64,000 nt of DNA from Bradyrhizobium cajani (GTDB taxonomy: Bacteria; Pseudomonadota; Alphaproteobacteria; Rhizobiales; Xanthobacteraceae), in contig NZ_WQNE01000025.1 in NCBI RefSeq assembly GCF_009759665.1, positions 62,001 to 126,000 of the forward strand. The letters are read 5' to 3'. Positions 1-8,179 of the stretch are shown here, piece after piece (the first letter of the stretch is position 1; every line of letters starts with the position of its first letter). The notes below the pieces were generated by a model. The model did not search any database and was not told the DNA's origin. It worked only from the letters and a program-made list of their open reading frames with translations. Position numbers and translations under genes: made by a program.

Positions 1-435
1 CCGGCTGCGCTGCTGGCGCTCGGTGCCACCGTGAAGACCAACAAGCGGTCGATCCCGGCCGAGGATTTCTTCCAGGGCCTGTTCACGACGGCGCTCGAAG
101 ACGGTGAGATCATCACCGCCGTGTCGTTCCCGGTTCCGGCAAAGGCAGGTTACGCCAAGATGCGGCATCCGGCCTCACGCTTCGCCCTCACCGCGGTGTT
201 CGTCGCACAGACGAAGTCGGGCGAGATCCGCGTTGCCGCGACCGGTGCCTCGCAGAGTGGCGTGATGCGGGTTGGTGCCATCGAAGCCGCGTTGAAGGCG
301 AACTGGTCGCCGTCGGCGATCGACAGCGTCAGCATTCCCGCGAGTGGACTTCTGTCCGACATCCACGGCACGTCGGAGTACCGCGCCAACCTCGTCAAGG
401 TGATGGCGCAGCGCGCGGTGGCTGCTGCCGGCTAG
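1..435 (+). CDS. FAD-binding (CoxM-type) subunit of a molybdenum hydroxylase, C-terminal part
   Basis: The frame is open from the first base, so the N-terminus lies outside the window and about 144 residues are visible. The text (KTNKRSIPAEDFFQGLFTTALEDGEII, broken here, then ITAVSFPVP) is typical of the end of the FAD domain and the CO-dehydrogenase flavoprotein C-terminal domain. In the family this medium subunit passes electrons between the Mo active site and FAD in CoxMSL/xanthine dehydrogenase-type enzymes. The large and small subunits would lie upstream, outside the window, so the substrate cannot be stated. The GTG at 31 is an internal codon, not a start. A strong terminator follows. 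Confidence 0.85.
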   Translation, partial: PAALLALGATVKTNKRSIPAEDFFQGLFTTALEDGEIITAVSFPVPAKAGYAKMRHPASRFALTAVFVAQTKSGEIRVAATGASQSGVMRVGAIEAALKANWSPSAIDSVSIPASGLLSDIHGTSEYRANLVKVMAQRAVAAAG

Positions 436-463
436 CAATCCAGCGTCTCGACGCAATTTTTCC

Positions 464-495
464 GCGGCGCGCACTTCGGTGCGCGCCGCTTTTAT
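464..495 (+). terminator. Rho-independent terminator with TTCG tetraloop
   Basis: An 11-bp perfect GC-rich stem (GCGGCGCGCAC, 464-474, pairing with 479-489) closes a TTCG loop and is followed by TTTTATT. It lies 28 bases after the molybdenum-hydroxylase stop codon and separates that operon from the CoA-transferase gene. Confidence 0.85.
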
Positions 496-637
496 TATGC
501 GCCCATGCATGAAAAGCGCTTGCCTCGCTGACGTGAAGGCGGGAAAAGTTAATCAGCCAATTAACTCGCCCACAGAGGAACGTCCGACGCGGCTGCCGTG
601 CCACCGGCATCCGCCCGCGACCCGAGGAAACAACGAC

Positions 638-1750
638 GTGCTCGATAAACCAGCCCCAAACTCGTCCGTCCGCACCTTCGGCCCGCTGTCGGGCTTCCGC
701 ATCGTCGAATTCGCCGGCATCGGACCCGGCCCGTTCGCCTGCATGATGCTGGCCGACATGGGCGCCGACGTCGTCACCCTCGACCGCGTCGGCGCGAAGA
801 AGAGCATGAAGTCGGTGGCGGGCCGCGGCCGCAAGGTGATCGAGCTCGACCTCAAGGACAAGGCGGCGATCGCCGAGGTGCTCGACCTCTTGGCCAGCGC
901 CGACGCGCTGGTCGAAGGCTTCCGTCCCGGCGTGATGGAGCGGCTCGGGCTCGGGCCCGATGTGGTGCTCGCGCGCAATCCAAAACTCGTCTACGGCCGC
1001 ATGACCGGCTGGGGCCAGGAAGGCCCGCTTGCGAATGCCGCCGGCCATGACATCAATTATATCTCCATCACTGGCGCGCTCGCCGCGATCGGCACCGAAG
1101 AGGCGCCGGTGCCGCCGCTCAACCTCGTCGGCGATTTCGGCGGCGGCGCGCTCTATCTCGTGGTCGGCGTGCTCGCCGCGCTGCTGGAAGCATCAAGGTC
1201 CGGCAAGGGGCAGGTGGTCGACGCCGCGATGTGCGACGGCGCGGCGTCGCTGATGTCGTTCTTCTTCGACATGACCACGATCGGCCGCTGGACCGAAGGC
1301 CGCAACCAGAATTTCCTCGACGGTGGCGCGCATTTCTACGGCGTCTATGAATGCGCCTGCGGTCACTTCGTCTCGATCGGCTCGATCGAGCCGCAGTTCT
1401 ACGCGCTGCTGCGCGAGCATGCCGGCCTCTCCGACGCCGATTTCGACGCACAGATGGACCGCAACGCCTGGCCGGCGCTGAAGGAGAAGCTGAAGGCCGT
1501 GTTCAAGAGCAAGACGCGCGAGGACTGGTGCAAGATCATGGAAGGCACCGACATCTGCTTCGCCCCGGTGCTGACCATGTCGGAGGCGACCCGGCATCCA
1601 CACATGGTCGCCCGCAACGCCTTCGTCGAGCGCCACGGCGTGAAGCAGCCGGCGCCCGCGCCAAGATTCTCGCGCACGCCGTCGGCGGTGCGCGAGCCGG
1701 AAGCGGCGGAGATCGGGGCGGTGACAGCTGCGTGGAAGGCGGGGCATTAG
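638..1750 (+). CDS. CaiB/BaiF family CoA-transferase or alpha-methylacyl-CoA racemase
   Basis: The 370-residue protein starts at a GTG preceded by GAGGAAAC; the frame extends further upstream but that part is not protein-like. An N-terminal LSGFRIVEFAGIGPGPFACMMLADMGADV segment (broken at FACMM) is the family signature. GHDINY followed by NLVGDF matches the catalytic His and Asp of alpha-methylacyl-CoA racemases, so racemisation of 2-methylacyl-CoA is favoured over CoA transfer. The protein is cytoplasmic. It appears monocistronic, with a terminator upstream and a palindromic repeat downstream. Family membership is secure; the substrate is inferred. Confidence 0.88.
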   Translation: MLDKPAPNSSVRTFGPLSGFRIVEFAGIGPGPFACMMLADMGADVVTLDRVGAKKSMKSVAGRGRKVIELDLKDKAAIAEVLDLLASADALVEGFRPGVMERLGLGPDVVLARNPKLVYGRMTGWGQEGPLANAAGHDINYISITGALAAIGTEEAPVPPLNLVGDFGGGALYLVVGVLAALLEASRSGKGQVVDAAMCDGAASLMSFFFDMTTIGRWTEGRNQNFLDGGAHFYGVYECACGHFVSIGSIEPQFYALLREHAGLSDADFDAQMDRNAWPALKEKLKAVFKSKTREDWCKIMEGTDICFAPVLTMSEATRHPHMVARNAFVERHGVKQPAPAPRFSRTPSAVREPEAAEIGAVTAAWKAGH

Positions 1751-1773
1751 ACCCCTGTTGCAACAATTTCCGC

Positions 1774-1902
1774 TGTCGTCCCGGCGAACGCCGGGACGCA
1801 TAACCACAGGGAGTGGTTTGGCGAAGACTCGGAGTTCGGCGCTTCTGCCGACCCCAATCGATGGATTCCGCGGTATGGGTCCCGGCGTTCGCCGGGACGA
1901 CA
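1774..1902. repeat. Intergenic palindromic repeat, copy 1 (GTCGTCCCGGCGAACGCCGGGAC type)
   Basis: The ends are inverted copies of a GTCGTCCCGGCGAACGCC-type hairpin arm, with a conserved middle containing CATAACC, CAGGGAG, GGCGAAGACT, GATGGAT and CGCGGTATGGGTCCC. The same ordered segments occur on the opposite strand at 55881-56024. It sits between two convergent genes. Confidence 0.8.
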
Positions 1903-1942
1903 CCGATGAATGTAGCGCGAGTTGCGTCTGACGCGGACGCCC

Positions 1943-3061
1943 CTACGCCGCGCTATCCACCTTCAGCACCCCGCGCCGGATCTGATCTTCTTCGATCGAT
2001 TCGAACAGGGCCTTGAAATTGCCCTCGCCGAAACCGTCATCGCCCTTGCGCTGGATGAACTCGAAGAAGATCGGGCCGATCGCGTTGGCTGAGAAGATCT
2101 GGAGCAGCACCTTGGTCTGGCCGCCGTCGACCACGCCTTCGCCGTCGATCAGGATGCCGTTCTTCTGGAGACGTGCGAGGTCCTCGCCGTGCTTGGGCAG
2201 GCGCGCATCGATCTTCTCGAAATAGGTGTCGGGCGGCGCCGGCATGAACGGCAGGCCCGCCTCGCGCAGACCTTCGATGGTGCGGTAGATGTCGCGGCAG
2301 CCGCAGGCGATGTGCTGGATGCCCTCGCCGCGATAGATCTTCAGATATTCCTCGATCTGGCCGGAATCGCCGGCGTCCTCGTTGATCGGAATCCGGATCT
2401 TGCCATCCGGGCTGGTCAGCGCGCGCGAGAACAGGCCGGAGGCGCGGCCCTCGATGTCGAAGAAGCGGATCTGGCGGAAATTGAACAGCTTCTCGTAGAA
2501 ACCGGCCCAGACATCCATGCGGCCGCGATGGACGTTATGGGTGAGATGGTCGAGATAGAACAGGCCGGCACCATCGGGCCGCGGATCGCGCGCGTCCAGC
2601 CATTCGAACTCGGCATCGTACGCCGAGCCCTTGGCGCCGTAGCGATCGACCAGATAGAGCAGGCTGCCGCCGATACCCTTGATCACGGGCACGTCGAGCG
2701 TCTTCTGCGCCGACGGCACATCGGCAGGCTCGGCGCCGAGCGCGATCGCGCGCTCATAGGCCGCCTTCGCATCGACCACGCGGAACGCCATCGACGGCGC
2801 GCAGGGGCCGTGCGCGGCGACGAAATCGTAGCCGTGGGTGCCGGGCTCTTCGTTGACGAGGTAGTTGATGTCGCCTTGGCGATAGACCGTGATCTTCTTG
2901 CTCTTGTGGCGTGCGACGGGCGCATAACCCATCAACCTGAACAGCGTGTGCAGCTGTTGCGGATCGGGATGCGCGTATTCGACGAACTCGAACCCGTCGG
3001 TCCCCATCGGATTGTCGGCGCTGATCGTGGCCGGCGGTGCATCGTGCGGAAACGGACCCAT
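1943..3061 (-). CDS. hppD: 4-hydroxyphenylpyruvate dioxygenase
   Basis: This Fe(II) enzyme converts 4-hydroxyphenylpyruvate to homogentisate in tyrosine catabolism. The 372-residue length is typical. The three iron ligands are visible: His172 in DHLTHNV, His250 in GIQH and Glu334 in FFEFIQRKG, with the C-terminal GDDGFGEGNFKALFESIE helix that gates the site. The ATG follows GGGAG at good spacing. The gene is divergent from an Lrp/AsnC regulator and is separate from hmgA and fahA, which lie 1.1 kb away on the same strand. Confidence 0.97.
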   Translation of the reverse strand: MGPFPHDAPPATISADNPMGTDGFEFVEYAHPDPQQLHTLFRLMGYAPVARHKSKKITVYRQGDINYLVNEEPGTHGYDFVAAHGPCAPSMAFRVVDAKAAYERAIALGAEPADVPSAQKTLDVPVIKGIGGSLLYLVDRYGAKGSAYDAEFEWLDARDPRPDGAGLFYLDHLTHNVHRGRMDVWAGFYEKLFNFRQIRFFDIEGRASGLFSRALTSPDGKIRIPINEDAGDSGQIEEYLKIYRGEGIQHIACGCRDIYRTIEGLREAGLPFMPAPPDTYFEKIDARLPKHGEDLARLQKNGILIDGEGVVDGGQTKVLLQIFSANAIGPIFFEFIQRKGDDGFGEGNFKALFESIEEDQIRRGVLKVDSAA

Positions 3062-3154
3062 GGTGCTCTCCCAAATTGCGCTGGCTGGAACTATCCTTCA
3101 TGAGGCGCGCAATGAGCGTGCAAACGGGACACGATTTCGCTATCCTACGCACGA

Positions 3155-3166
3155 TCCGTGCACGGA
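3155..3166. promoter_or_regulatory. 12-bp palindrome in the hppD/lrp divergent promoter
   Basis: TCCGTGCACGGA is a perfect palindrome 94 bases upstream of the hppD start and 16 bases upstream of the chosen lrp start. It is a candidate operator for the Lrp-type regulator; no binding evidence exists. Confidence 0.35.
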
Positions 3167-3181
3167 ATAGGCAAAATACGC

Positions 3182-3661
3182 ATGATCTCAGTTGACGCCT
3201 TCGACCTCAAGATCCTGGGCGCACTCCAGGACGACGGCCGCCTCACCAACCAGGAGCTCGCCGATCTCGCAGGCCTGTCGGCCTCGCAATGCTCGCGGCG
3301 GCGGATGCGGCTGGAGGAGGAGAAGGTGATCGCGGGCTATCACGCCGACCTCTCCAGCGAGGCGCTCGGCTTCGGCGTGATCGCCTTCATCCAGGTGGGG
3401 CTTGCGACCCATTCGCCGGACAATTCAAAGCGCTTCCGCGCGCTGGTCAATCGCATCGACGAGATCCAGGAAGCCTATTCGCTGACGGGCGATGCCGACT
3501 ATGTGCTCAAAGCCGTGCTGCGCGACCTCAAGGGCCTCTCCAATCTCGTCAACGACGTCCTGATGCCGCACCAGAGCGTGGCACATGTGCGCTCCTCGAT
3601 CGTGCTCGACAGGCTCAAGGAAAGCTCAAAGCTGCCGCTCAAGGAGATCAAGCCCGGCTGA
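3182..3661 (+). CDS. Lrp/AsnC family transcriptional regulator
   Basis: The 159-residue protein has an N-terminal AsnC helix-turn-helix (residues about 3-60: LTNQELADLAGLSASQCSRRRMRLEEE) and a C-terminal RAM/AsnC ligand domain (about 65-145). ATG at 3182 was chosen because MISVDAFDLKIL aligns with family N-termini; an in-frame GTG at 3158 would add eight unlike residues and overlap the palindrome. Divergent placement makes control of hppD by an amino acid or aromatic ligand likely, but that is inference. Confidence 0.92.
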   Translation: MISVDAFDLKILGALQDDGRLTNQELADLAGLSASQCSRRRMRLEEEKVIAGYHADLSSEALGFGVIAFIQVGLATHSPDNSKRFRALVNRIDEIQEAYSLTGDADYVLKAVLRDLKGLSNLVNDVLMPHQSVAHVRSSIVLDRLKESSKLPLKEIKPG

Positions 3662-3733
3662 AATCGAGGGAACTACGGCATTCGCGCTGCCGGCCGGATC
3701 TGCGATGATCTGCGCCAATCCGGAGACTCAGCC

Positions 3734-4045
3734 ATGGCCCTCCAGCTTCGACCGAACTGCGAATATTGCGACCGCGACTTGCCGCCGAACGCGACCGACG
3801 CGCGGATCTGCTCCTATGAATGCACGTTCTGCGCGGACTGCGTCGAGACGAAGCTCTCCAATGTCTGCCCGAACTGCGGCGGCGGTTTCGCGCCGCGGCC
3901 GATAAGACCGACGCAGGAATGGCGGCCGGGTGTGTGCACGACCAAGCAGGTGCCGTCCGACAAGAGGGTGCATCTGAAATACAGCCCGGAGGACGTCGCG
4001 GCGCACTGCGCGAGAATACGGGACGTGCCGCCGGAGGCGCGCTAG
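3734..4045 (+). CDS. DUF1272 cysteine-rich zinc-ribbon protein
   Basis: This 103-residue protein has paired cysteine motifs (CEYC, CSYECTFCADC, CPNCGG) in the first 55 residues, as in the DUF1272 family. These should bind one or more zinc ions. No function is established for the family. It follows the Lrp gene by 72 bases, and the ATG is preceded by GGAGACTC. The C-terminus is short and charged. It may be co-transcribed with the regulator. Confidence 0.85.
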   Translation: MALQLRPNCEYCDRDLPPNATDARICSYECTFCADCVETKLSNVCPNCGGGFAPRPIRPTQEWRPGVCTTKQVPSDKRVHLKYSPEDVAAHCARIRDVPPEAR

Positions 4046-4055
4046 GTTGGAAGCC

Positions 4056-4154
4056 GTCGTTCCGGGGCGATGCGCAGCATCGAACCCGGAACCTCGAGAT
4101 TCTCCGGTGCGCAATTGCGCACCGTAGTTCGCGCTGCGCGCGCCCCGGAATGAC
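4056..4154. repeat. Intergenic repeat, CATTCCGGGG/CCCCGGAATG arm family
   Basis: It begins GTCGTTCCGGGG and ends CCCCGGAATGAC, with an internal GTGCGCAATTGCGCAC palindrome. It belongs with the copies at 5468 and 56979. It lies between the convergent DUF1272 and fahA genes. Confidence 0.75.
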
Positions 4155-4159
4155 AGCAG

Positions 4160-5431
4160 CTACCCCGCCGCCAAAATCGTCCCCTCGACCTCGCCAAACC
4201 CGACGCGATAGCCGTTGCCCTGGCACCAACCGCGCATCACGAGGCTGTCGCCGTCTTCCAGGAACGAGCGTTTCACCCCGCCCGGCAATTCCACCGGCTC
4301 GGTCCCGTTCCAGCTGATCTCCAGGAGGCTGCCGCGCTGGTTCTTCTCCGGGCCGGAGATGGTGCCACTCCCCAGGAGATCGCCGACGTTCATCGCGCAG
4401 CCAGAGGAGGCGTGGTGCATCAGCTGCTGCACCGAGGACCAGTACATGTACTTGAAATTGGTACGGCTGATGCTGGCGGGTGCGTTGGCGCCGGCGGCAC
4501 GCAGGGACACGTCGAGCGCGATGTCGTAGTTCTGCGGCTTGCTCTGCTTGAGATAATCGAGCGGCACCGGCTCCTGCTCCGGCCCCTTCAGGCGGAACGG
4601 CTCCAGCGCCTCGCGCGTCACCACCCAGGGGCTGATCGAGGTCGCGAAGGCTTTTGCCAGGAACGGGCCGAGCGGCACGTATTCCCATTGCTGGATGTCG
4701 CGCGCGCTCCAGTCGTTGAGCAGCACGAAGCCGAAGATCATCTCTTCGGCCTGTCGCTCGGTGAGCATGCCACCCATCGGCGAGGGCTGGCCGACCACGA
4801 CGCCCATCTCCAGCTCGAAATCGAGCCGCTTGCACGGCCCGAAGCTCGGCACCTCGACATTCGGCGGCTTCAGCTGTCCGCGCGGGCGCTTCACCTTCGT
4901 GCCGGAGACCACGACGGTGGACGCGCGGCCGTTATAGGCGATCGGCATGTGCAGCCAGTTCGGCTGGAGCGCATTGTCCTTGCCGCGGAACATCACGCCG
5001 ACATTGGTGGCGTGCTCTTTCGACGAATAGAAATCGGTGTAGCCGGAGACAGTGAACGGCAGATGCAGTGTTGCATCGCGCATCGGCACCAGAGCCTGCT
5101 TGCGCAGCTCCTCATTGTCGCGCAGCTCCGGATGATCGTGGCGCAAGAGCTCGCTGATCCGCGCCCGCGTCTTCGTCCAGACCTTTGGTCCCAGCGCCAT
5201 GAAGGGATTGAGCGACGGTCCTGAGAACACACCGAGCGGCCCGACATCGAGCCGGGAGTCCTGCTCGAGCTCCCAGAGATCGAGCACGTAATTGCCGATC
5301 GCGACGCCCACGCGCGGTGTCGGATTGGCCGCGGTCGAGAACACGCCATAGGGCAGGTTCTGGATCGGGAAGTCGGAGGCGGGATCGACGTCGATGAAGG
5401 AGCGGAGGCTGAGGTCGTTGGGGTGGGGCAT
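4160..5431 (-). CDS. fahA: Fumarylacetoacetase
   Basis: This is the last step of homogentisate breakdown, cleaving fumarylacetoacetate to fumarate and acetoacetate. The 423-residue protein has the family N-terminal SH3-like domain (FPIQNLPYGVFST) and the C-terminal FAH catalytic domain (DFYSSKEHATNVG, RPRGQ, FELEMGVVVG, NDWSARDIQQWEY, GSGTISG). These are the conserved metal and substrate segments. ATG follows AGGAAACC. It lies downstream of hmgA on the same strand, separated by a 117-bp palindromic repeat that could weaken co-transcription. Confidence 0.97.
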   Translation of the reverse strand: MPHPNDLSLRSFIDVDPASDFPIQNLPYGVFSTAANPTPRVGVAIGNYVLDLWELEQDSRLDVGPLGVFSGPSLNPFMALGPKVWTKTRARISELLRHDHPELRDNEELRKQALVPMRDATLHLPFTVSGYTDFYSSKEHATNVGVMFRGKDNALQPNWLHMPIAYNGRASTVVVSGTKVKRPRGQLKPPNVEVPSFGPCKRLDFELEMGVVVGQPSPMGGMLTERQAEEMIFGFVLLNDWSARDIQQWEYVPLGPFLAKAFATSISPWVVTREALEPFRLKGPEQEPVPLDYLKQSKPQNYDIALDVSLRAAGANAPASISRTNFKYMYWSSVQQLMHHASSGCAMNVGDLLGSGTISGPEKNQRGSLLEISWNGTEPVELPGGVKRSFLEDGDSLVMRGWCQGNGYRVGFGEVEGTILAAG

Positions 5432-5467
5432 TGGTTTCCTGCCGAATTATTTAAAATTTTCTCCGCC

Positions 5468-5584
5468 GTCATTCCGGGGCGCGCGGAGCGCGAGCTCCGA
5501 TGCGCAATTGCGCATCCGAGAATCCATACTCACGACCGTGGTTATGGATTCCGGGCCTGCGCCTTCGGCGCATCCCGGAATGAC
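5468..5584. repeat. Intergenic repeat between hmgA and fahA
   Basis: Arms GTCATTCCGGGGCGCGCGGA and CATCCCGGAATGAC enclose GATGCGCAATTGCGCATC and an AATCCAT/ATGGATT pair. Same family as 4056 and 56979. It interrupts two functionally linked genes and could form a stable RNA structure in their shared transcript. Confidence 0.78.
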
Positions 5585-5591
5585 GAAGCAA

Positions 5592-6938
5592 CTACGGCCT
5601 GTTCGGATCGAACCGCTTCTCCAGGCCCTTCCAGCAGTCCGCATAGTCGTCCTGAAGCGTCGACGAACTCGCAGCATGCGCCGTCACGCGCTGCGGGTAG
5701 CGGGTCTCGAACATGAAAGCCATGGTGCCGGTCAGCTTGACTGGCTTCAATTCGCCATTGCTGGCGTGCTCGAAGGCGTCGCGATCGGGGCCGTGCGGCA
5801 GCATGCAATTGTGCAGGCTGATGCCGCCGGGCACGAAGCCCTGCGGCTTGGCGTCGTAGACGCCGTAGATCAGGCCCATGAACTCGCTCATGATGTTCAT
5901 GTGATACCAGGGCGGACGGAAGGTGTTGTCGGCGACCATCCAGCGCTCGGGGAAAATGACGAAATCGATATTCGCGGTGCCCGCGGTCTCCGACGGCGAG
6001 GTCAGCACCGTGAAGATCGAGGGATCGGGATGATCGAAGCCGATCGCGCCGACCGGCGAAAACGTGCGCAAATCGTACTTGTACGGCGCGTAATTGCCGT
6101 GCCAGGCGACGACGTCGATCGGCGAATGCGGCAACGTGGTCCTGAACAGCGAGCCGCCCCATTTCACGTAGAGCTCGGTTGGCGTGTCCTTGTCTTCGTA
6201 GTTCGCCACCGGGGTGAGGAAGTCGCGCGCATTGGCGAGGCAGTTGGCGCCGATCGGCCCGCGTTCCGGCAGCGTGAAGGCGCCGCCGTAATTCTCGCAG
6301 AGATAGCCGCGCGCCGGCCCGTTCGGAATCTCGACGCGGAATTTGACGCCGCGCGGGATCACCACGATCTCGCCCGGCTCGGCATCAATGCGGCCGAACT
6401 CGGTGACGAGGCGCAGATTGCCCTGCTGAAGCACGAACATCAGTTCGCCATCGGCATTGTAGAAATGCTGGTCCACCATCGACTTGGTGATGAGGTAGAC
6501 ATGCGCGGCCATGCCGGCCTGCGTGTTCACATCACCGGCCGTGGTCATGGTCTGCACGCCCTGAAGGAAGGTGACCTCCTCCTTCGGCATCGGCGTCGGA
6601 TCCCAGCGCAGCTGTGCGATCGGCAGATCGTATTCATGGCACGGCGCCGAGCGCCACAGCCCGGCATCGACCTTCTCGAAGCGGCCGGAATGCTTCACCG
6701 AGGGGCGGATGCGATAGAGCCAGGAGCGCTCGTTGGTGCCGCGCGGCGCCGTGAAGGGCGAGCCGGAGAGCTGCTCGGCGTAGAGCCCGTAGGCGCAGCG
6801 CTGCGGCGAGTTGCGCCCGATCGGCAGCGCGCCCGGTAGCGCCTCGGTCTCGAAGCTGTTGCCGAAGCCGGACATGTAGCCCGGCGTGACCTGAGCCGAA
6901 CTTCGGACGATCTGATCAGGCGAGGTATTGATGTTCAT
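5592..6938 (-). CDS. hmgA: Homogentisate 1,2-dioxygenase
   Basis: This Fe(II) enzyme opens the homogentisate ring to maleylacetoacetate. In the 448-residue form the iron ligands fall at His346 and Glu352 (WYHMNIMSEF) and His382 (NCMLPHGPD), with the same 6- and 30-residue spacing as the human enzyme. The N-terminal YMSGFGNSFETEALPGALP is characteristic. ATG at 6938 was chosen because it is preceded by AAGGAGGAGG, which lies inside the end of the upstream gene. The two genes are separated by two bases and are probably translationally linked. Confidence 0.97.
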   Translation of the reverse strand: MNINTSPDQIVRSSAQVTPGYMSGFGNSFETEALPGALPIGRNSPQRCAYGLYAEQLSGSPFTAPRGTNERSWLYRIRPSVKHSGRFEKVDAGLWRSAPCHEYDLPIAQLRWDPTPMPKEEVTFLQGVQTMTTAGDVNTQAGMAAHVYLITKSMVDQHFYNADGELMFVLQQGNLRLVTEFGRIDAEPGEIVVIPRGVKFRVEIPNGPARGYLCENYGGAFTLPERGPIGANCLANARDFLTPVANYEDKDTPTELYVKWGGSLFRTTLPHSPIDVVAWHGNYAPYKYDLRTFSPVGAIGFDHPDPSIFTVLTSPSETAGTANIDFVIFPERWMVADNTFRPPWYHMNIMSEFMGLIYGVYDAKPQGFVPGGISLHNCMLPHGPDRDAFEHASNGELKPVKLTGTMAFMFETRYPQRVTAHAASSSTLQDDYADCWKGLEKRFDPNRP

Positions 6939-6940
6939 GA

Positions 6941-7897
6941 CTATCCTCCTCCTTGCAGGGCGGCCCACATTTCCTGGTCGCGTTTGTCGGTCCAGATCAC
7001 GGGATCGTCGATCCCCGACGCTTCGTCATAGGCGCGCGACACGTTGAACGGCAGGCAGTGCTCGTAGATGGCGAAGCTGGAAAATTTTGGATCCATCACC
7101 TCGCGCGTCGCCGCCATCGATTCCTTCAGCGTGCGGCCCCTGGCAACGGAGATTTCGGCCGCGCCATAGAGCGAGGTGACGAAGTCGCGCGTCATCGCGA
7201 TGGCTTCGCGCACTGTGCCTATGCCCTTCAGCGCGTCACCGCGGCCCGGCGCGATCGCCTTGGGATTGAAGTTGCGGATCTCGTTCAGCGTCAGCGGCCA
7301 TTCGCGCAAATGCGCATCGCCGCAATAGCAGGCCGAGTGATATTCGATGAGGTCGCCGGAGAACATGACTTCCGCGTCCGGCACCCAGGCGACGATGTCG
7401 CCGGAGGTGTGGCCGGCGCCAAGCTGCATCAGGCGCACCTCGCGTTGTCCCAGATAGATCGACATCTCGCCTTCGAAGGTCAGCGTCGGCCAGGTCAGGC
7501 CGGGGATGCTCTGCGCGTCCTGGAACAGGCGCGGGAAGCGGCCGTATTCGGAATCCCAATCCTGCTTGCCGCGCTCCGCGATCAGGCGATAGGTCTCCTG
7601 CGAGGCGACGATGCCTTGCGCCTTGTAGGCGGATGCGCCCAGCACGCGCACGGCGTGATAATGCGACAGCACGACATATTTGATCGGCTTGTCGGTGACG
7701 GTGCGGACGCGCTCGATCACCTTGTTCGCCATCGCGGGCGTCGCCTGCGCATCGAACACGAGGCAGCCGTCGTCACCGACGATGACGGCCGTGTTGGGAT
7801 CGCCTTCGGCGGTGAAGGCGTAGAGATCGGTGCCGATCTCGGAGAAGGTGATCTTCTTCTCGGAGAGATCGCCGGTGGATGCGAAATTCTTCGCCAT
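6941..7897 (-). CDS. Metallo-beta-lactamase-fold protein with degenerate metal site
   Basis: The 318-residue protein has the fold's N-terminal strands, then SHYHAVRVLG (His79, His81) where active members have HxHxDH; the Asp and second His are Val83 and Arg84. The later GHTSGD and SGD segments are present, but the usual PGHG is PGRGD. At least three metal-ligand positions therefore differ. ATG at 7897 is preceded by AAGGAC. It sits two bases before hmgA, so a role in homogentisate metabolism is likely. It could bind one metal, act by another chemistry, or be non-catalytic. Confidence 0.85.
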   Translation of the reverse strand: MAKNFASTGDLSEKKITFSEIGTDLYAFTAEGDPNTAVIVGDDGCLVFDAQATPAMANKVIERVRTVTDKPIKYVVLSHYHAVRVLGASAYKAQGIVASQETYRLIAERGKQDWDSEYGRFPRLFQDAQSIPGLTWPTLTFEGEMSIYLGQREVRLMQLGAGHTSGDIVAWVPDAEVMFSGDLIEYHSACYCGDAHLREWPLTLNEIRNFNPKAIAPGRGDALKGIGTVREAIAMTRDFVTSLYGAAEISVARGRTLKESMAATREVMDPKFSSFAIYEHCLPFNVSRAYDEASGIDDPVIWTDKRDQEMWAALQGGG

Positions 7898-7921
7898 CAA
7901 TTCGTCCTTCAAGTCACTGGG

Positions 7922-8143
7922 TTATTGTTGTTGCTGTTGCTGCTGGCCGTCGATCATGCGGCGCTTCGCGAGTCCGATCGCCTCGCGCAGCACGTCGATG
8001 TCGCCGATATGGTTGGCGAGGATCAGCACCAGCGCCGCATCGAAATCGGCGCTCTGCTCGTCGGTGAGGCCGCGATGCGCCTCGACGACGGCGCGGAAGG
8101 CATCGTCGGGCCGCGCGAAGTTGGAGCTGGTCGACAGGGGCAT
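7922..8143 (-). CDS. Small DUF2783-type protein
   Basis: The 73-residue protein (MPLSTSSNFARPDDAFRAVVE onward) matches my memory of the DUF2783 family, whose function is unknown. It contains a conserved-looking helical core (LTDEQSADFDAALVLILANH) and ends in a run of glutamines encoded by CAG/CAA repeats, a tail that may vary between strains. ATG at 8143 follows TGAGG; the frame extends to 8179 without a better start. It lies between the monooxygenase and the MBL gene in the same direction, so it may partner either. Confidence 0.72.
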   Translation of the reverse strand: MPLSTSSNFARPDDAFRAVVEAHRGLTDEQSADFDAALVLILANHIGDIDVLREAIGLAKRRMIDGQQQQQQQ

Positions 8144-8179
8144 GCGCAACCTCAATTCACGCCATTCAATTCGAGCCAC

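Noticed and set aside
7922..7950. CAG/CAA run as a regulatory repeat
   Set aside because: It is coding, giving a Gln tail to the DUF2783 protein; only strain variation would be of interest.
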